Shown: positions 17,160 through 26,476, numbered from the stretch's first letter. The stretch: 64,000 nucleotides of DNA from Gemmatimonadaceae bacterium (GCA_036003045.1 DASYSS010000085.1:124001-188000), one strand, 5' to 3'. The notes: generated by a model not told the origin, from the letters alone. A program made the numbers and translations.

Positions 17160-19709
17160 TCAGCGGGTCTCGCCGACCAGCGCTTTGTATGCAGCGTCGT
17201 TCCTGATCGGCTCCCACCACCACGAATCGTCGTCCTTGGCGAAGGCCTGCTGTGGCGGGTTGCTCGCGAAGAACTTGGTCAACAGCCGGATCGCGTCGCT
17301 CTTGTCGCCCACCTGGGCGCGGAAGTACGCCTCGTACAGTAGCAGCGAGGCGGACGGATCGATCTGCGAATCGCCGCGAGACCTGTTGGCGACCGCACGG
17401 GCGCTGTCCGGCGACACGCCCGCACGCAACAAGCCCAAGGCCACCAACATCCCGCCTTTGAGCTGGTTATACGGCTTCTGGCTTGCCGGCACGCGATCGA
17501 TGAACTCTCGATAGCTGGCCCAGACCGAGTCGGCGCTGATCTTCTCTCCGGGCAACTGGTACACCCAGAGCCGACACTCGCTGAACCGGAAGCTCGTCGG
17601 GAAACGCTGCCGGCCGAACGCGCACCATTTCTCCGATTCAGTGCGATTCCCAATCGCCACCGAGTTCTGAAAGAGCCGCCAAACCGTCCGGTCGGCGTCC
17701 TTCAGATACGGATCCGACTCGTACGCCCGCTGCGCGGCAAGCTTCGCGTCCGAGAACTTGTTCTTGGAATTGAGAACATAGCTCAGGGCGTTCCAGGCGC
17801 TGGCTTGCATCGGGGTCGCCGTCGTGGCGGCTCGGAGGTCGGCCTCCGCCTGGTCGAGCAACTTGCGCGAGTTCGTCGGGTCCGGCGTCTGGTTGAACGC
17901 CCAGCGGAAATAGCCGATGTCGCCGCGCAGCTCGAGGGCTGGCGGATCGTTGGGCGCGACCTGGAGCGCCTGCTCCGCGTCCTTCGATCCTTCGTCGAGC
18001 CACTTGGGAATCTGCTGCGGCTGGGCATTCGCGAACAAACTCAGTCGCTTCACGGCGTTCATCCCTTTCAGGACGACTGGGGCCGCCCACTTCTTGTCCA
18101 TGGCCGCGATTCGATCGAGCTCGGCGTCCGTCGAAGCGATGTAGTCGAGCGCCGGCTGAGCTCCGCCCGATCTCGCCACGCTGTCGACGCTGGCGATCGC
18201 CTGCCTGACTTGCTGGAGCGCTTCCCAGGCCTGCGCGTTCGATGTGCCCGGGCGAGCCGTGACGTTGTCGATCTCGTTTCCGAGCTGTTTTCGCAGCGCG
18301 AGCGAAACCTCTTTGGCAAGCGTGTCCTGCAACGCGAACAGGTCGGACCGCGATTTTTCGAACGTCTTGGATGCCAGCTGATTTCCGTCCACGGCGTCGA
18401 CCAGCTGAACCTTCACGCGCAACCGGTCACCCGACTGCGCGACGGACCCGCTCACGATCGTACCGACCTTGAGCGCCTTCCGAAGACTGTCGGGCGAAAC
18501 GTTCTTTCCTTTGTAGGGCGCGACACCGTTTCGCGATGTCACCTTGAGCTGTTTGACCGCGCCCAGCTCGTCGATGAGCGACTCGGTCAGCCCATCCGAC
18601 AGTGCGCGAAGTTTTCCGTCGGATTGGTCATCGAAGTACAGCACCGCGATGTGGTTCGGATCGGAATCCGTTCCGATTCGACTGGCCTGCCCGCCCCGAT
18701 GACTGAAATGGACCGCCGCCCACGCGATGGCAGCGAGCACCGGCACGGCCATGCCGCCGATGAGCGCGTATCGCTTCCACGAGGCCTGCGCCTGACGTGC
18801 CCTGCGGCGCTGCGTCGTCGTTCGCCGCTTGCCTCCCGTCTTGCGAGCCGCCGTCGTGCCCCCGGTCATGATCTCGCGCAGGGCCTCGGCCATGTCGCCC
18901 GCGCTCGCAAATCGATCGGCGGGAAGCTTCGCGAGCGATTGTAGGACGATGTCTTCCACCTCTTCCGGCACGGTCCCTCGGACGATCACGAGCGACGGCA
19001 CTTCGTCGAGCGCGTGGCGGGCGATGATCGATTGCGCCGTCGGTCCGGAAAACGGCGGCTGCCCCGCGATCATCTCGTAGAGCACGCAGCCGAGGCTGTA
19101 AATGTCGCTGCGTCCGTCGATTCCCGGATCGGCCATCGCCTGTTCGGGACTCATGTATGTCGGCGTGCCGAGCGTGACGCCGGTGCTCGTCAGCCTGGCG
19201 CCGCCTCCCTCGGTGATCGCGCGCGCGATGCCGAAGTCGGCGACGAGCGCCTCGCCGTTTTGCAGGAGAATGTTCTCGGGCTTGATGTCGCGGTGAACGA
19301 TTCCCTGTTTGTGGGCGTAGTCGAGCGCCGACGCCACCTGATACGCGATGCGCAGCGCGTCCTGCAGCGGTAGCTGTCTCTCGCGCTCGAGACGCTTGTG
19401 GATCGTCTCGCCGGCGATGAACGGCATCACATAGTAGAGATGCCCTTCGTACTCACCGAAGTCGTCGATCGCGAGGATGTAGGGGTGACTGAGGCGCGAG
19501 ACGACGTCGATCTCCCGGCGGAATCGCTCGGGTCCCATCGCGAACGCAAGCTCCCCGAGGAGGACCTTGATCGCGACGTCGCGATTCAGCTTGAGATCAT
19601 GAGCGAGCCAGACGACCGCCATCCCTCCGCGGCCGACCTCTCTCTCGAGACGGTAACGCTCTCCGAGCAACGTCTGAGGTTGCAAGGAGCGCAACTGCGT
19701 GTCAGTCAT
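17160..19709 (-). CDS. Transmembrane Ser/Thr protein kinase with TolB-like and TPR C-terminal half
   Basis: The 849-residue protein begins with a complete Hanks-type kinase domain: G-loop GRGGMAVVW, DVAIKVL lysine, catalytic HRDIKPEN, DFGIAR and the GTPTYMSPEQ activation segment. A basic juxtamembrane stretch and one transmembrane helix (YALIGGMAVPVLAAIAWAAV, about residue 312) follow. Outside is a TolB-like domain (IAVLYFDDQSDGKLRALSDG, LIVSGSVAQSG-type strands) of the sort fused to adenylate cyclases, then helical repeats resembling TPRs to the C-terminus. It probably senses an envelope signal and phosphorylates cytoplasmic targets; targets are unknown. It is transcribed divergently from the decarboxylase gene. 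Confidence 0.93.
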   Translation of the reverse strand: MTDTQLRSLQPQTLLGERYRLEREVGRGGMAVVWLAHDLKLNRDVAIKVLLGELAFAMGPERFRREIDVVSRLSHPYILAIDDFGEYEGHLYYVMPFIAGETIHKRLERERQLPLQDALRIAYQVASALDYAHKQGIVHRDIKPENILLQNGEALVADFGIARAITEGGGARLTSTGVTLGTPTYMSPEQAMADPGIDGRSDIYSLGCVLYEMIAGQPPFSGPTAQSIIARHALDEVPSLVIVRGTVPEEVEDIVLQSLAKLPADRFASAGDMAEALREIMTGGTTAARKTGGKRRTTTQRRRARQAQASWKRYALIGGMAVPVLAAIAWAAVHFSHRGGQASRIGTDSDPNHIAVLYFDDQSDGKLRALSDGLTESLIDELGAVKQLKVTSRNGVAPYKGKNVSPDSLRKALKVGTIVSGSVAQSGDRLRVKVQLVDAVDGNQLASKTFEKSRSDLFALQDTLAKEVSLALRKQLGNEIDNVTARPGTSNAQAWEALQQVRQAIASVDSVARSGGAQPALDYIASTDAELDRIAAMDKKWAAPVVLKGMNAVKRLSLFANAQPQQIPKWLDEGSKDAEQALQVAPNDPPALELRGDIGYFRWAFNQTPDPTNSRKLLDQAEADLRAATTATPMQASAWNALSYVLNSKNKFSDAKLAAQRAYESDPYLKDADRTVWRLFQNSVAIGNRTESEKWCAFGRQRFPTSFRFSECRLWVYQLPGEKISADSVWASYREFIDRVPASQKPYNQLKGGMLVALGLLRAGVSPDSARAVANRSRGDSQIDPSASLLLYEAYFRAQVGDKSDAIRLLTKFFASNPPQQAFAKDDDSWWWEPIRNDAAYKALVGETR

Positions 19710-19826
19710 CGCCTTGTCACTGCGTGGCTAGAGCCATCATAGTGTAGCGCTTCGATGCGGGCAAGACGACCGACGCCCAATTTTCCGGTCCGTACGGCCG
19801 CTCCGCGGAATAAGTTCCCCCTACCT

Positions 19827-21302
19827 ATGAATCACGAGATTCGGTCCAACTTAGACGTCAGCGACGAGGAAATGCGTCGCCTCAGCCTCCGCGTTGTCGA
19901 CGCAGTCGTCACGCATCTCGCAACCCTTCGCGACCAGCCCGCGCAGAAGTCGCTTTCCCGCGCCGAGGCCAGAGCGATGATCGCCGGGCCCGCGCCCGAG
20001 AAGGGAATACCGTTCGACGAGATCCTCTCCTTTCTCGACAAACAGGTCTTTCCGAACCACGCGCGCGAGCCGCATCCGCACTTCATGGGGTACATCCCCA
20101 GCTCGCCAACGTTCCCCGCCGTGCTCGGCGACTGGCTCGCCACCGGCTACAACTTTTTCGCCGGCGTCTGGTCCGTGGCGTCCGGACCGAACGAGATCGA
20201 GCTCACCGTGCTCGATTGGTTTCGTCAGTGGCTCGGCATGCCGGACGGAACGAGTGGTCTCATCACCTCCGGTGGGTCGACGGCGACGCTCACCGCGCTC
20301 GTCGCGGCCCGGCACGCCGCCGATCCGTCCGCGACCGCGCTGTCGCGGATGACGCTCTACACGTCGGACCAGGCTCATTCGTCGGTCGAGCGGGCGGCGT
20401 GGATCGTCGGCATTCCACGCGGGAACGTTCGCGCGGTCGCGAGCGACGAGGACTTCCGCATGCGCGTCGCCGAGCTGCGCGACGCGATCGCCGCCGACCG
20501 GGCGGCGGGGATGAAGCCGTTCGCGATCATCGCCAGCGCCGGAACGACGAGCACAGGCGCCGTGGATCCGCTGACCGAGATCGCGGACGTCTGTGCGGAG
20601 GAGTCGCTCTGGTTTCATGTCGACGCTGCGTACGCAGGGTTCGCCGCGCTCACGGAGTCGGGCGCGAAAACGCTTCGCGGCATCGCGCGCGCGGATTCAG
20701 TGACACTGGACCCCCACAAATGGCTCTTCGTGCCGTTCGAATGCGGCTGCCTGCTCGCGCGCGACCCGCGGCGCCTCGAGGAAGCGTTCAGCGTTCATCC
20801 GGAGTATCTCACCGATGTGAGAGCGCGTGAACACGAGGTGAACTTCGCCGACCTCGGGCCGCAGCTGACACGCGCCGCGCACGCGCTCAAGGTCTGGACG
20901 TCGATCAACTACTTCGGCGTCGCGGGAATGCGCGAAGCGATCGCGCGCGGCATCCGCCGCGCGGAGCACGCGGAGCGACGGCTGTCGAGCATGGCAGGGT
21001 TCGAGATCCTGTCGCCAGCGCAATTCGGCGTCATCTGTTTTCGCGCCAGGCCGGACGGCTCGACCGACGACCAGGAATTGAACGCGCTCAACGAGCGGAT
21101 CAACGCGCGGGTGAACGCCAGCGGCCGGTTCCTGACCTCGTCCACGCGATTGCGGGGGCGCTTCTCGCTGCGCCTTTGTACCCAGGTCCATCGGATGACC
21201 GAAGACGACGTCGATGAGGTTCTCGAGGCCATGGCGGAGGCCCTGGACCACGAGTGGGGTGGTGTGACCGAGTCGCGCGCGGCCGGGGTTCAGCAACGTT
21301 GA
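19827..21302 (+). CDS. Pyridoxal-phosphate-dependent amino acid decarboxylase (group II, aromatic type)
   Basis: This 491-residue enzyme belongs to the glutamate/aromatic amino acid decarboxylase family. HPHFMGYIPSSPTFPAVLGD is the substrate-pocket region, GLITSGGSTATLTAL binds the cofactor phosphate, and WFHVDAAYAGFAAL holds the PLP-contacting aspartate. The Schiff-base lysine is in TLDPHKWLFVP. Length and motifs fit aromatic-L-amino-acid decarboxylases best. The ATG at 19827 is used because the 24 extra codons upstream are Arg/Pro-rich and not family-like. It is not in an operon with recognisable pathway genes. Confidence 0.92.
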   Translation: MNHEIRSNLDVSDEEMRRLSLRVVDAVVTHLATLRDQPAQKSLSRAEARAMIAGPAPEKGIPFDEILSFLDKQVFPNHAREPHPHFMGYIPSSPTFPAVLGDWLATGYNFFAGVWSVASGPNEIELTVLDWFRQWLGMPDGTSGLITSGGSTATLTALVAARHAADPSATALSRMTLYTSDQAHSSVERAAWIVGIPRGNVRAVASDEDFRMRVAELRDAIAADRAAGMKPFAIIASAGTTSTGAVDPLTEIADVCAEESLWFHVDAAYAGFAALTESGAKTLRGIARADSVTLDPHKWLFVPFECGCLLARDPRRLEEAFSVHPEYLTDVRAREHEVNFADLGPQLTRAAHALKVWTSINYFGVAGMREAIARGIRRAEHAERRLSSMAGFEILSPAQFGVICFRARPDGSTDDQELNALNERINARVNASGRFLTSSTRLRGRFSLRLCTQVHRMTEDDVDEVLEAMAEALDHEWGGVTESRAAGVQQR

Positions 21303-21319
21303 CCGCTCGTCGCCGGGCA

Positions 21320-21349
21320 TTGCGCCGGACGTGAGCGACCAGGGATAAT
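21320..21349 (+). promoter_or_regulatory. Possible sigma-70-type promoter
   Basis: TTGCGC at 21320-21325 and GATAAT at 21344-21349 are separated by 18 bases and lie 25 bases before the lipoprotein start at 21374. The -10 matches the consensus at five of six positions and the -35 at four of six. Confidence 0.35.
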
Positions 21350-21373
21350 TCCCTACTCGCGTGTCACCCTGCT

Positions 21374-22054
21374 ATGCGTCGAATCCTACAAATCGTTCTT
21401 CCTTTGGCCGCGGCTGCGGCGTGCGGATCGGACAACCCAACCTCGACCGGCGACGGAACGGGCGGCAACAACAACGGGACGGCGTATAGCGTTTCCGCCG
21501 ACTCGACCTTCCTCGACAGGACGGCGCCCATCGGGACGGCACTCAGCTCGACGGTCCACGTCGAGCTGGGGGGAGTGGCCGCGCCCAACGTGACCGTCAG
21601 CTGGTTCCCGGCGGCCGGCAGCGGCACGACGAACGCCAAAACCTCGACGACCGACGGCAGCGGCAACGCATCGATCATCTGGACCCTGGGCGACACGGCT
21701 CGCGTCAACACGCTCACCGCGACCGCGGGGACCGGCTCGGTCAACCTCACGGCGACTTCGACTCCCGGAGCGCCGAATGCGATATCGCCCGCCAGCGCGG
21801 ATTCGACGACGCTCGTCGCTGGGGCGAGCACGTTGATCAGCGTGCGCGTCGTCGACGCCTTCGGAAATCGCGTCTCGGGAGTCACCGTCGCCTGGTCGGC
21901 GACGGGCGGTTCGCTCAGCGTCCAGAATTCGACCACGGGCGCGGCAGGAAACGCGGACGTCGTGTTCATCACCGCTGCGACGCCAGCAACCTATTCGGTG
22001 ACGGCCACCGCGCCGGGCCTCAGCCCGGTTTCCTTCAAGGTCATCGGCTTTTGA
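21374..22054 (+). CDS. Ig-like (Big-1 type) repeat lipoprotein
   Basis: This is a 226-residue exported protein. After a short signal peptide with a lipobox (LPLAAAAAC, cysteine near residue 17) comes a Ser/Thr/Gly linker. Two beta-sandwich Ig-like repeats follow, with segments such as VHVELGGVAAPNVTVSW and VRVVDAFGNRVSGVTVAWSA. GNASIIWTLGD and GNADVVFITAAT are the matching strands of repeats one and two. It is likely anchored to the outer membrane; no enzymatic domain is visible. It relates in domain type, not closely in sequence, to the lipoprotein at 15628. Confidence 0.78.
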   Translation: MRRILQIVLPLAAAAACGSDNPTSTGDGTGGNNNGTAYSVSADSTFLDRTAPIGTALSSTVHVELGGVAAPNVTVSWFPAAGSGTTNAKTSTTDGSGNASIIWTLGDTARVNTLTATAGTGSVNLTATSTPGAPNAISPASADSTTLVAGASTLISVRVVDAFGNRVSGVTVAWSATGGSLSVQNSTTGAAGNADVVFITAATPATYSVTATAPGLSPVSFKVIGF

Positions 22055-22108
22055 AATACAAGTGCGCGGAAGGAGCGGATTTCGCGGACAAGAGCCGCCT
22101 GGTCCTGT

Positions 22109-22867
22109 TCACGCCTCGGGCGTGAGTAGGCAGGCGTATTTGCAGAAGACCGAGAAGGCGCTCACCGCCGACACGATGAATCCGGCGCGTCCGTCGCGCC
22201 ATCCGCTGTACACGAAATAGTCGCGGAAGAAGCGCCACGCCGGCCGCGCGACCACATCGCTCACGCGGGCCCGTCTCCCACGCGACCGCATGTCCTCCGC
22301 GGCCCACTTCGCGTATTTCGCGATCTTCACCACCTGGTGCGCCAGATCGCGGTACGGATAGTGGATGAGATCTCCCTCGAGCTCGCCAACGTCATTCGAG
22401 TCGATTCGCTCGTGGACTCGCGACTGGTTGAACCGCTGATCGCTCGAGAAAACTCGAATCTTCCAGTCGCGTCCCCACGGTCCGTGGCGAAGCTCGCGCC
22501 CCAGGTGCCAGTTGCGCGAGCGCACACGATACGCCGAAAAGCGCGGCGAGCCGGTCAGGCACAGATCCGCGATCGAATCGCGCAGCTCGGGCGTGACCAT
22601 CTCGTCCGCGTCGAGGGCGAGGATCCACGGATTGCGCGCGGTTTCGATCGCCGCGTTCCGTTGTGCGCCGATCGTCGTGCCCGTCACGGTCATCACCCGA
22701 GCGCCGGAGCCGCGAGCGATGTCTGGCGTGCCGTCCGTCGAGCCCGCATCGGCGACGATGACCTCGTCGGCCCAATGAACCGTCTCGATGGCCGAGCGAA
22801 TCCGCGGCGCCTCGTTGAGCGTCGGAATCACCACCGAAATCGGAATGCGCGGGGACGATTGGATCAT
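22109..22867 (-). CDS. Family 2 glycosyltransferase (WaaE/KdtX-like)
   Basis: The 252-residue protein starts IPISVVIPTLNEAPRI, the GT2 N-terminal strand. VIVADAGSTDGT is the nucleotide-sugar site and ILALDADEMVTPELR holds the DxD metal motif. AYRVRSRNWHLGRELRHG and VHERI match the WaaE/KdtX-like group that adds sugars to the LPS core or similar glycans. A hydrophobic C-terminal segment (FIVSAVSAFSVFCKYACL) suggests membrane association. It stands alone rather than in the polysaccharide cluster; donor and acceptor are unknown. Confidence 0.9.
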   Translation of the reverse strand: MIQSSPRIPISVVIPTLNEAPRIRSAIETVHWADEVIVADAGSTDGTPDIARGSGARVMTVTGTTIGAQRNAAIETARNPWILALDADEMVTPELRDSIADLCLTGSPRFSAYRVRSRNWHLGRELRHGPWGRDWKIRVFSSDQRFNQSRVHERIDSNDVGELEGDLIHYPYRDLAHQVVKIAKYAKWAAEDMRSRGRRARVSDVVARPAWRFFRDYFVYSGWRDGRAGFIVSAVSAFSVFCKYACLLTPEA

Positions 22868-22908
22868 GCGCGGACAGGAGGCGCGGAGGCGCTTGGGTTT
22901 ACCAATGA

Positions 22909-22938
22909 ATCGGGAACGCCGGGTTCGGCGTTCCCGAT
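22909..22938 (-). terminator. Strong hairpin 113 bases downstream of the 23051 gene
   Basis: ATCGGGAACGCC and GGCGTTCCCGAT form a perfect 12-bp stem with a six-base loop. Transcripts from the secreted-protein gene reading leftwards would fold it. The following minus-strand bases (TCATTGG) are only weakly T-rich, so termination may be imperfect or factor-assisted. Confidence 0.55.
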
Positions 22939-23050
22939 CGTGGCGCTGTCCGTCGATTCCCGGCGACCGCTCGCAGGGGATCCGCGGAGCAGGCGGCGCT
23001 TCTTCGCGTCCTTATGCTACGCGCGGACCCGGGCTGGACGTTGACTGTCG

Positions 23051-24310
23051 CTACCGATGCCCACCGCGGACGACTCCGCCGCCTCTCGGAAAACCGCTGA
23101 TCGGTCTGTTGATACCGACCGGGCCGCGGCGGAACGGGAAGTTCGGCCGGAAGAACGGCCGGTTGATGTTGCCGGTGAGAATCGGCGCCGACGAGAACGG
23201 ATAGAAGAAGTTGTACGGATAGGGGTAATACGGATTCGAGAAATCCATGTACGGAGACGGATTCCCGTTGTACGCCGAGAGCTGGTTGGTCGGATAGCAC
23301 GCGACCGCTGTGCAATACGTCGGCGACATCGGCTCTGGCGTGACCTGTTCCTGCGTCACGACGACGGATGGTTGCTGCGCCGGCTGGATCACGATCACCT
23401 GCGGAGGCGTTTGTCCGTAGGCCATTCCAGCCGTGGCGCGAAGGTATGCGTCGGGATCGTAGCCTGGCGCTTCGGCCCCCGGCTGCGGCGACCACGCGAC
23501 CATGGCCTGGAGAACGCCGCGCGGCACGTTGGCGCGGAAGAGCGCCGCGACTTCGTTGCCGTTCAAGCTGAAGCGTTGTCCGCTCGCGACGATCAGGCTG
23601 GAAACGGTCGACGAATCGACGTGGCGCAGCGCATCGATCACGTCCGCCACCGTCATTGGAGACGCCGCTGCCGCGCGCGCCGTCGTCGACGTCATCCGCC
23701 GAGACTCGAGCGCGTTGAAGACTTCTGATGGGGCGCTCGAGGGAACTCCCGCGTCGCGCCACTGGTCGACGTGCTCGATGAGTCCTTGTCCCGCGTGTAC
23801 CGTCTCGACCTCGAGCCAATCACCAGTCGACGTCATCCCGAGTACGCCGTTCGACGTTCCGGTAAGGCCGACGTCGCAGGTGTAGGTCGAGCGGATGTAG
23901 GCGCGGCGTCCGCTCGTTGCCCAGTCGACCATACGCGTTCCGTGACAACCGTTCTCATCGAACGCGTTGTTGGCCCCGTTGGCGATGAGTCGGCGGCGCG
24001 CCGTGATCTTGCCGCGCGCGATCGTCAGCTGTTGAACACCGCTCGTTCCCGGGAGCGGAATCACGCAGGTGTAGAGTGCCTGCGACGGATCCGAGTAGCC
24101 GGTCGTGTCGGCGTCCCAGCATCCGACCCACGGAATCCAGCGCGCGTCCAAGCTCGACCTTCCCGAGCTGGATTGGGCGGTTTGCGTCGCGGGCTGCGTG
24201 GGTGTGGGATACTGCGCGGCGAGCGGTAAAGCCGCCGCGACCAACAGAGCCATCGCGAAGGTTTCGCGCGGCGAGCGCCGCCGCTGGACTCCAGGAATTG
24301 GCCTCGACAT
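23051..24310 (-). CDS. Secreted protein of unknown function with aromatic, Pro/Asn-rich tail
   Basis: The 419-residue protein has an N-terminal signal peptide ending near ALPLAAQYP. The next part has spaced cysteines (WVGCWDAD, LYTCVIPLP, ENGCHGTR, STYTCDVG). A helical segment (DVIDALRHVDSSTVSSLI through ANVPRGVLQAMVAWS) resembles a motif seen in many bacterial secreted proteins whose role is unclear. The C-terminal 100 residues are rich in Tyr, Phe, Pro, Asn and Arg and look disordered. The ATG at 24310 is chosen because GAGG lies five bases before it; seven more codons are open upstream. I do not recognise a function. Confidence 0.7.
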   Translation of the reverse strand: MSRPIPGVQRRRSPRETFAMALLVAAALPLAAQYPTPTQPATQTAQSSSGRSSLDARWIPWVGCWDADTTGYSDPSQALYTCVIPLPGTSGVQQLTIARGKITARRRLIANGANNAFDENGCHGTRMVDWATSGRRAYIRSTYTCDVGLTGTSNGVLGMTSTGDWLEVETVHAGQGLIEHVDQWRDAGVPSSAPSEVFNALESRRMTSTTARAAAASPMTVADVIDALRHVDSSTVSSLIVASGQRFSLNGNEVAALFRANVPRGVLQAMVAWSPQPGAEAPGYDPDAYLRATAGMAYGQTPPQVIVIQPAQQPSVVVTQEQVTPEPMSPTYCTAVACYPTNQLSAYNGNPSPYMDFSNPYYPYPYNFFYPFSSAPILTGNINRPFFRPNFPFRRGPVGINRPISGFPRGGGVVRGGHR

Positions 24311-24498
24311 AGGTACCTCGAATGTTCTCAACTTCTCTTCTATGCATATCCTGGTGCCGTGGCGCCGACCAGAGGCAAATCATTCACGGTCTAGGCCCTT
24401 AGACTGCGGCCGCGGCTTGTCCCCAATGAAGCCTTGAAAGCGAGGTTTAGTTGCCGGGCGAGTCGTCACCCTGCCGGACTCGAGGCCCGAAACCCGCG

Positions 24499-24525
24499 TG
24501 TCGATTCCCGCCTGTGCCGTTCGAC
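24499..24525 (+). promoter_or_regulatory. ECF42-type promoter upstream of the DGPF gene
   Basis: TGTCGA at 24499-24504 and CGAC at 24522-24525 are spaced by exactly 17 bases. This matches the published ECF42 target consensus as I recall it (TGTCGA at -35, CGA/TC at -10), found before DGPF-protein genes. It implies the sigma factor encoded at 25150 drives its own upstream partner gene. The leader to the ATG at 24639 is about 105 bases long and contains GC-rich repeated blocks around CCGGGCGG. Confidence 0.65.
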
Positions 24526-24638
24526 GTATGAGTGAAGCGATCATGGCGGTGAGACCGGGCGGTAAACCCGGGGGGTAGACCCGGGCGGCAACTCCCGGCC
24601 GCCTCGATCGGGAACCTCAACTACAGGAGAACACGACA

Positions 24639-25070
24639 ATGCGCGTCATGGTGATCGTCAAAGCGACCAAGACCTCCGAGGCCGGCGGCGTCCCCGACAC
24701 CCAGATGCTAAAGGAGATGGGGAATTTCAACGAACAGCTCGTGAAGGCCGGGATCATGCTCGCCGGCGACGGACTCAAGCCAAGCTCGGCCGGCAAGCGC
24801 GTTCACTTCAGCGGCTCAAAGCGAAGCGTAGTCGATGGTCCGTTCGCCGAGACCAAGGAGCTCGTCGCTGGCTTTTGGATCTGGCAGGTCCGTTCGATCG
24901 AGGAGGCCGTCGAATGGGTCAAGCGGTGCCCGAATCCGATGCCTGGCGAGGACTCGGACATCGAGATCCGGCCGTTCTTCGAGGCCGAAGACTTCGGCGA
25001 AGCGTTTACGCCCGAGCTTCGCGAGCAGGAGGAGCGGCAGCGCGCCGAGATGGCATCGCGGTCGCGATAG
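24639..25070 (+). CDS. DGPF/YCII-domain protein, ECF42 partner
   Basis: This 143-residue protein has a YCII-related ferredoxin-like fold. VMVIVKATKTSEAG is the first strand, and SVVDGPFAETKELVAGFWIW holds the DGPF motif that names the family. FFEAEDFGEAFTPELREQEER is the typical tail. Such genes are nearly always next to ECF42 sigma factors; the biochemical role is not known. AGGAG precedes the ATG by nine bases. It lies 80 bases before the sigma gene and downstream of an ECF42-type promoter. Confidence 0.9.
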   Translation: MRVMVIVKATKTSEAGGVPDTQMLKEMGNFNEQLVKAGIMLAGDGLKPSSAGKRVHFSGSKRSVVDGPFAETKELVAGFWIWQVRSIEEAVEWVKRCPNPMPGEDSDIEIRPFFEAEDFGEAFTPELREQEERQRAEMASRSR

Positions 25071-25149
25071 CCATCTCGATAGCGATCGCGGCGACTCGAA
25101 TCCACCACCACCCTTGCCCCACCCGATCGCGCTGATGTGATTGGAAGCC

Positions 25150-26415
25150 GTGACGGCTTCCGAAACTCATCGCGCGATCGAAGCGGTGTGGCGCATCGAA
25201 TCGGCGAAACTGATTGCCGGTCTGGCGCGCGTCGTTCGCGACGTGGGCCTGGCCGAGGATTTGGCGCAGGACGCGCTCGTCGCGGCGCTCGAGCAGTGGC
25301 CGACGTCGGGCGTGCCGGACAATCCGGGCGCATGGCTCATGACCACCGCCAAGCGCCGCGCGATCGATTCGATGCGCCGGGATGCCCTGCACGAGCGAAA
25401 GCACGCGCAAATCGGTGCTGAGCTCGAGGACGAACGTGAACGCGCCGTTCCCGATCTCGACGCGAGGCTGGACGATCATGTCGGCGACGACTTGTTGAGC
25501 CTCATCTTGACCGCGTGCCATCCGGTCCTCTCGACGGACGCGCGCGTCGCGCTCACCCTGCGGCTTCTCGGCGGCCTCACCACCGAGGAAATCGCTCGTG
25601 CGTTTCTCGTCCCCGAGCCGACGATCGCGCAGCGCATCGTTCGCGCGAAGAAAACGCTCGCCGACCGGGGAGTGCCGTTCGAGGTGCCGCGCGGAGACGA
25701 GTTCACGGGGCGGATGTCGTCGGTGCTGCAGGTGATCTATCTCGTCTTCAACGAGGGATATTCGGCGACCGCGGGCGAAGATTGGGTGCGCCCCGCGCTG
25801 TGCGAGGACGCGCTTCGGCTCGGCCGCATACTCGCGGGACTCGCGGCGAATGAGGCCGAAGTCCACGGCCTCGTGGCGCTGATGGAAATCCAGGCGTCGC
25901 GGTTGCGCGCGCGGACGGGCCCGACGGGCGAGCCGGTGCTGCTCCTCGACCAGGATCGCTCACGCTGGGATGGGCTGTTGATTCGACGCGGGCTCGACGC
26001 GCTCGCGCGCGCCGAATCGCTCTCCTCGGAACACGGACCGTACACGGTGCAGGCGGAGATCGCGGCCTGCCACGCGCGCGCACGCGTCGCCTCGGAGACC
26101 GACTGGCAGCGCATCGCGAACCTCTACTCGGAGCTCGCCGTGCTCACGCCGTCGCCGATCGTCGAGTTGAATCGCGCAGTCGCGGTGTCGATGGCCTCCG
26201 GTCCCGCCGCCGGCCTCGAGATCGTCGATTCGCTCTCGAACGAGCCGGCGCTCGAGTCGTATCATCTGCTCCCGGCCGTCCGCGGCGACTTCCTGTCGAA
26301 GCTGGGCAGAGCCTCCGAAGCGCGCGCGGAGTTCGAGCGGGCGGCGGGACTCGCTCGCAACGCCCGAGAGCGGGAACTGCTGCTCGGGCGCGCGCGCAGT
26401 GTGGACGCGCTCTAG
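25150..26415 (+). CDS. ECF42-group RNA polymerase sigma factor with C-terminal helical extension
   Basis: The 421-residue protein has sigma region 2 (AIEAVWRIESAKLIAGLARV, LAEDLAQDALVAALEQWP) and region 4 (TEEIARAFLVPEPTIAQRIV). About 220 further residues form the ECF42-specific C-terminal extension (YLVFNEGYSA, LLDQDRSRWDG, ELNRAVAVSMASGP) with TPR-like helices. No anti-sigma gene is adjacent, as usual for this group; the extension is thought to control activity. A GTG at 25150 is used; a TTG at 25141 is also possible. It probably transcribes the DGPF gene upstream. Confidence 0.92.
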   Translation: MTASETHRAIEAVWRIESAKLIAGLARVVRDVGLAEDLAQDALVAALEQWPTSGVPDNPGAWLMTTAKRRAIDSMRRDALHERKHAQIGAELEDERERAVPDLDARLDDHVGDDLLSLILTACHPVLSTDARVALTLRLLGGLTTEEIARAFLVPEPTIAQRIVRAKKTLADRGVPFEVPRGDEFTGRMSSVLQVIYLVFNEGYSATAGEDWVRPALCEDALRLGRILAGLAANEAEVHGLVALMEIQASRLRARTGPTGEPVLLLDQDRSRWDGLLIRRGLDALARAESLSSEHGPYTVQAEIAACHARARVASETDWQRIANLYSELAVLTPSPIVELNRAVAVSMASGPAAGLEIVDSLSNEPALESYHLLPAVRGDFLSKLGRASEARAEFERAAGLARNARERELLLGRARSVDAL

Positions 26416-26476
26416 TTCGCCCCGCATATTCACGTTGCGTTCATGTTGCCTCGGCCGAGCCGAGTTGGAGACACCC

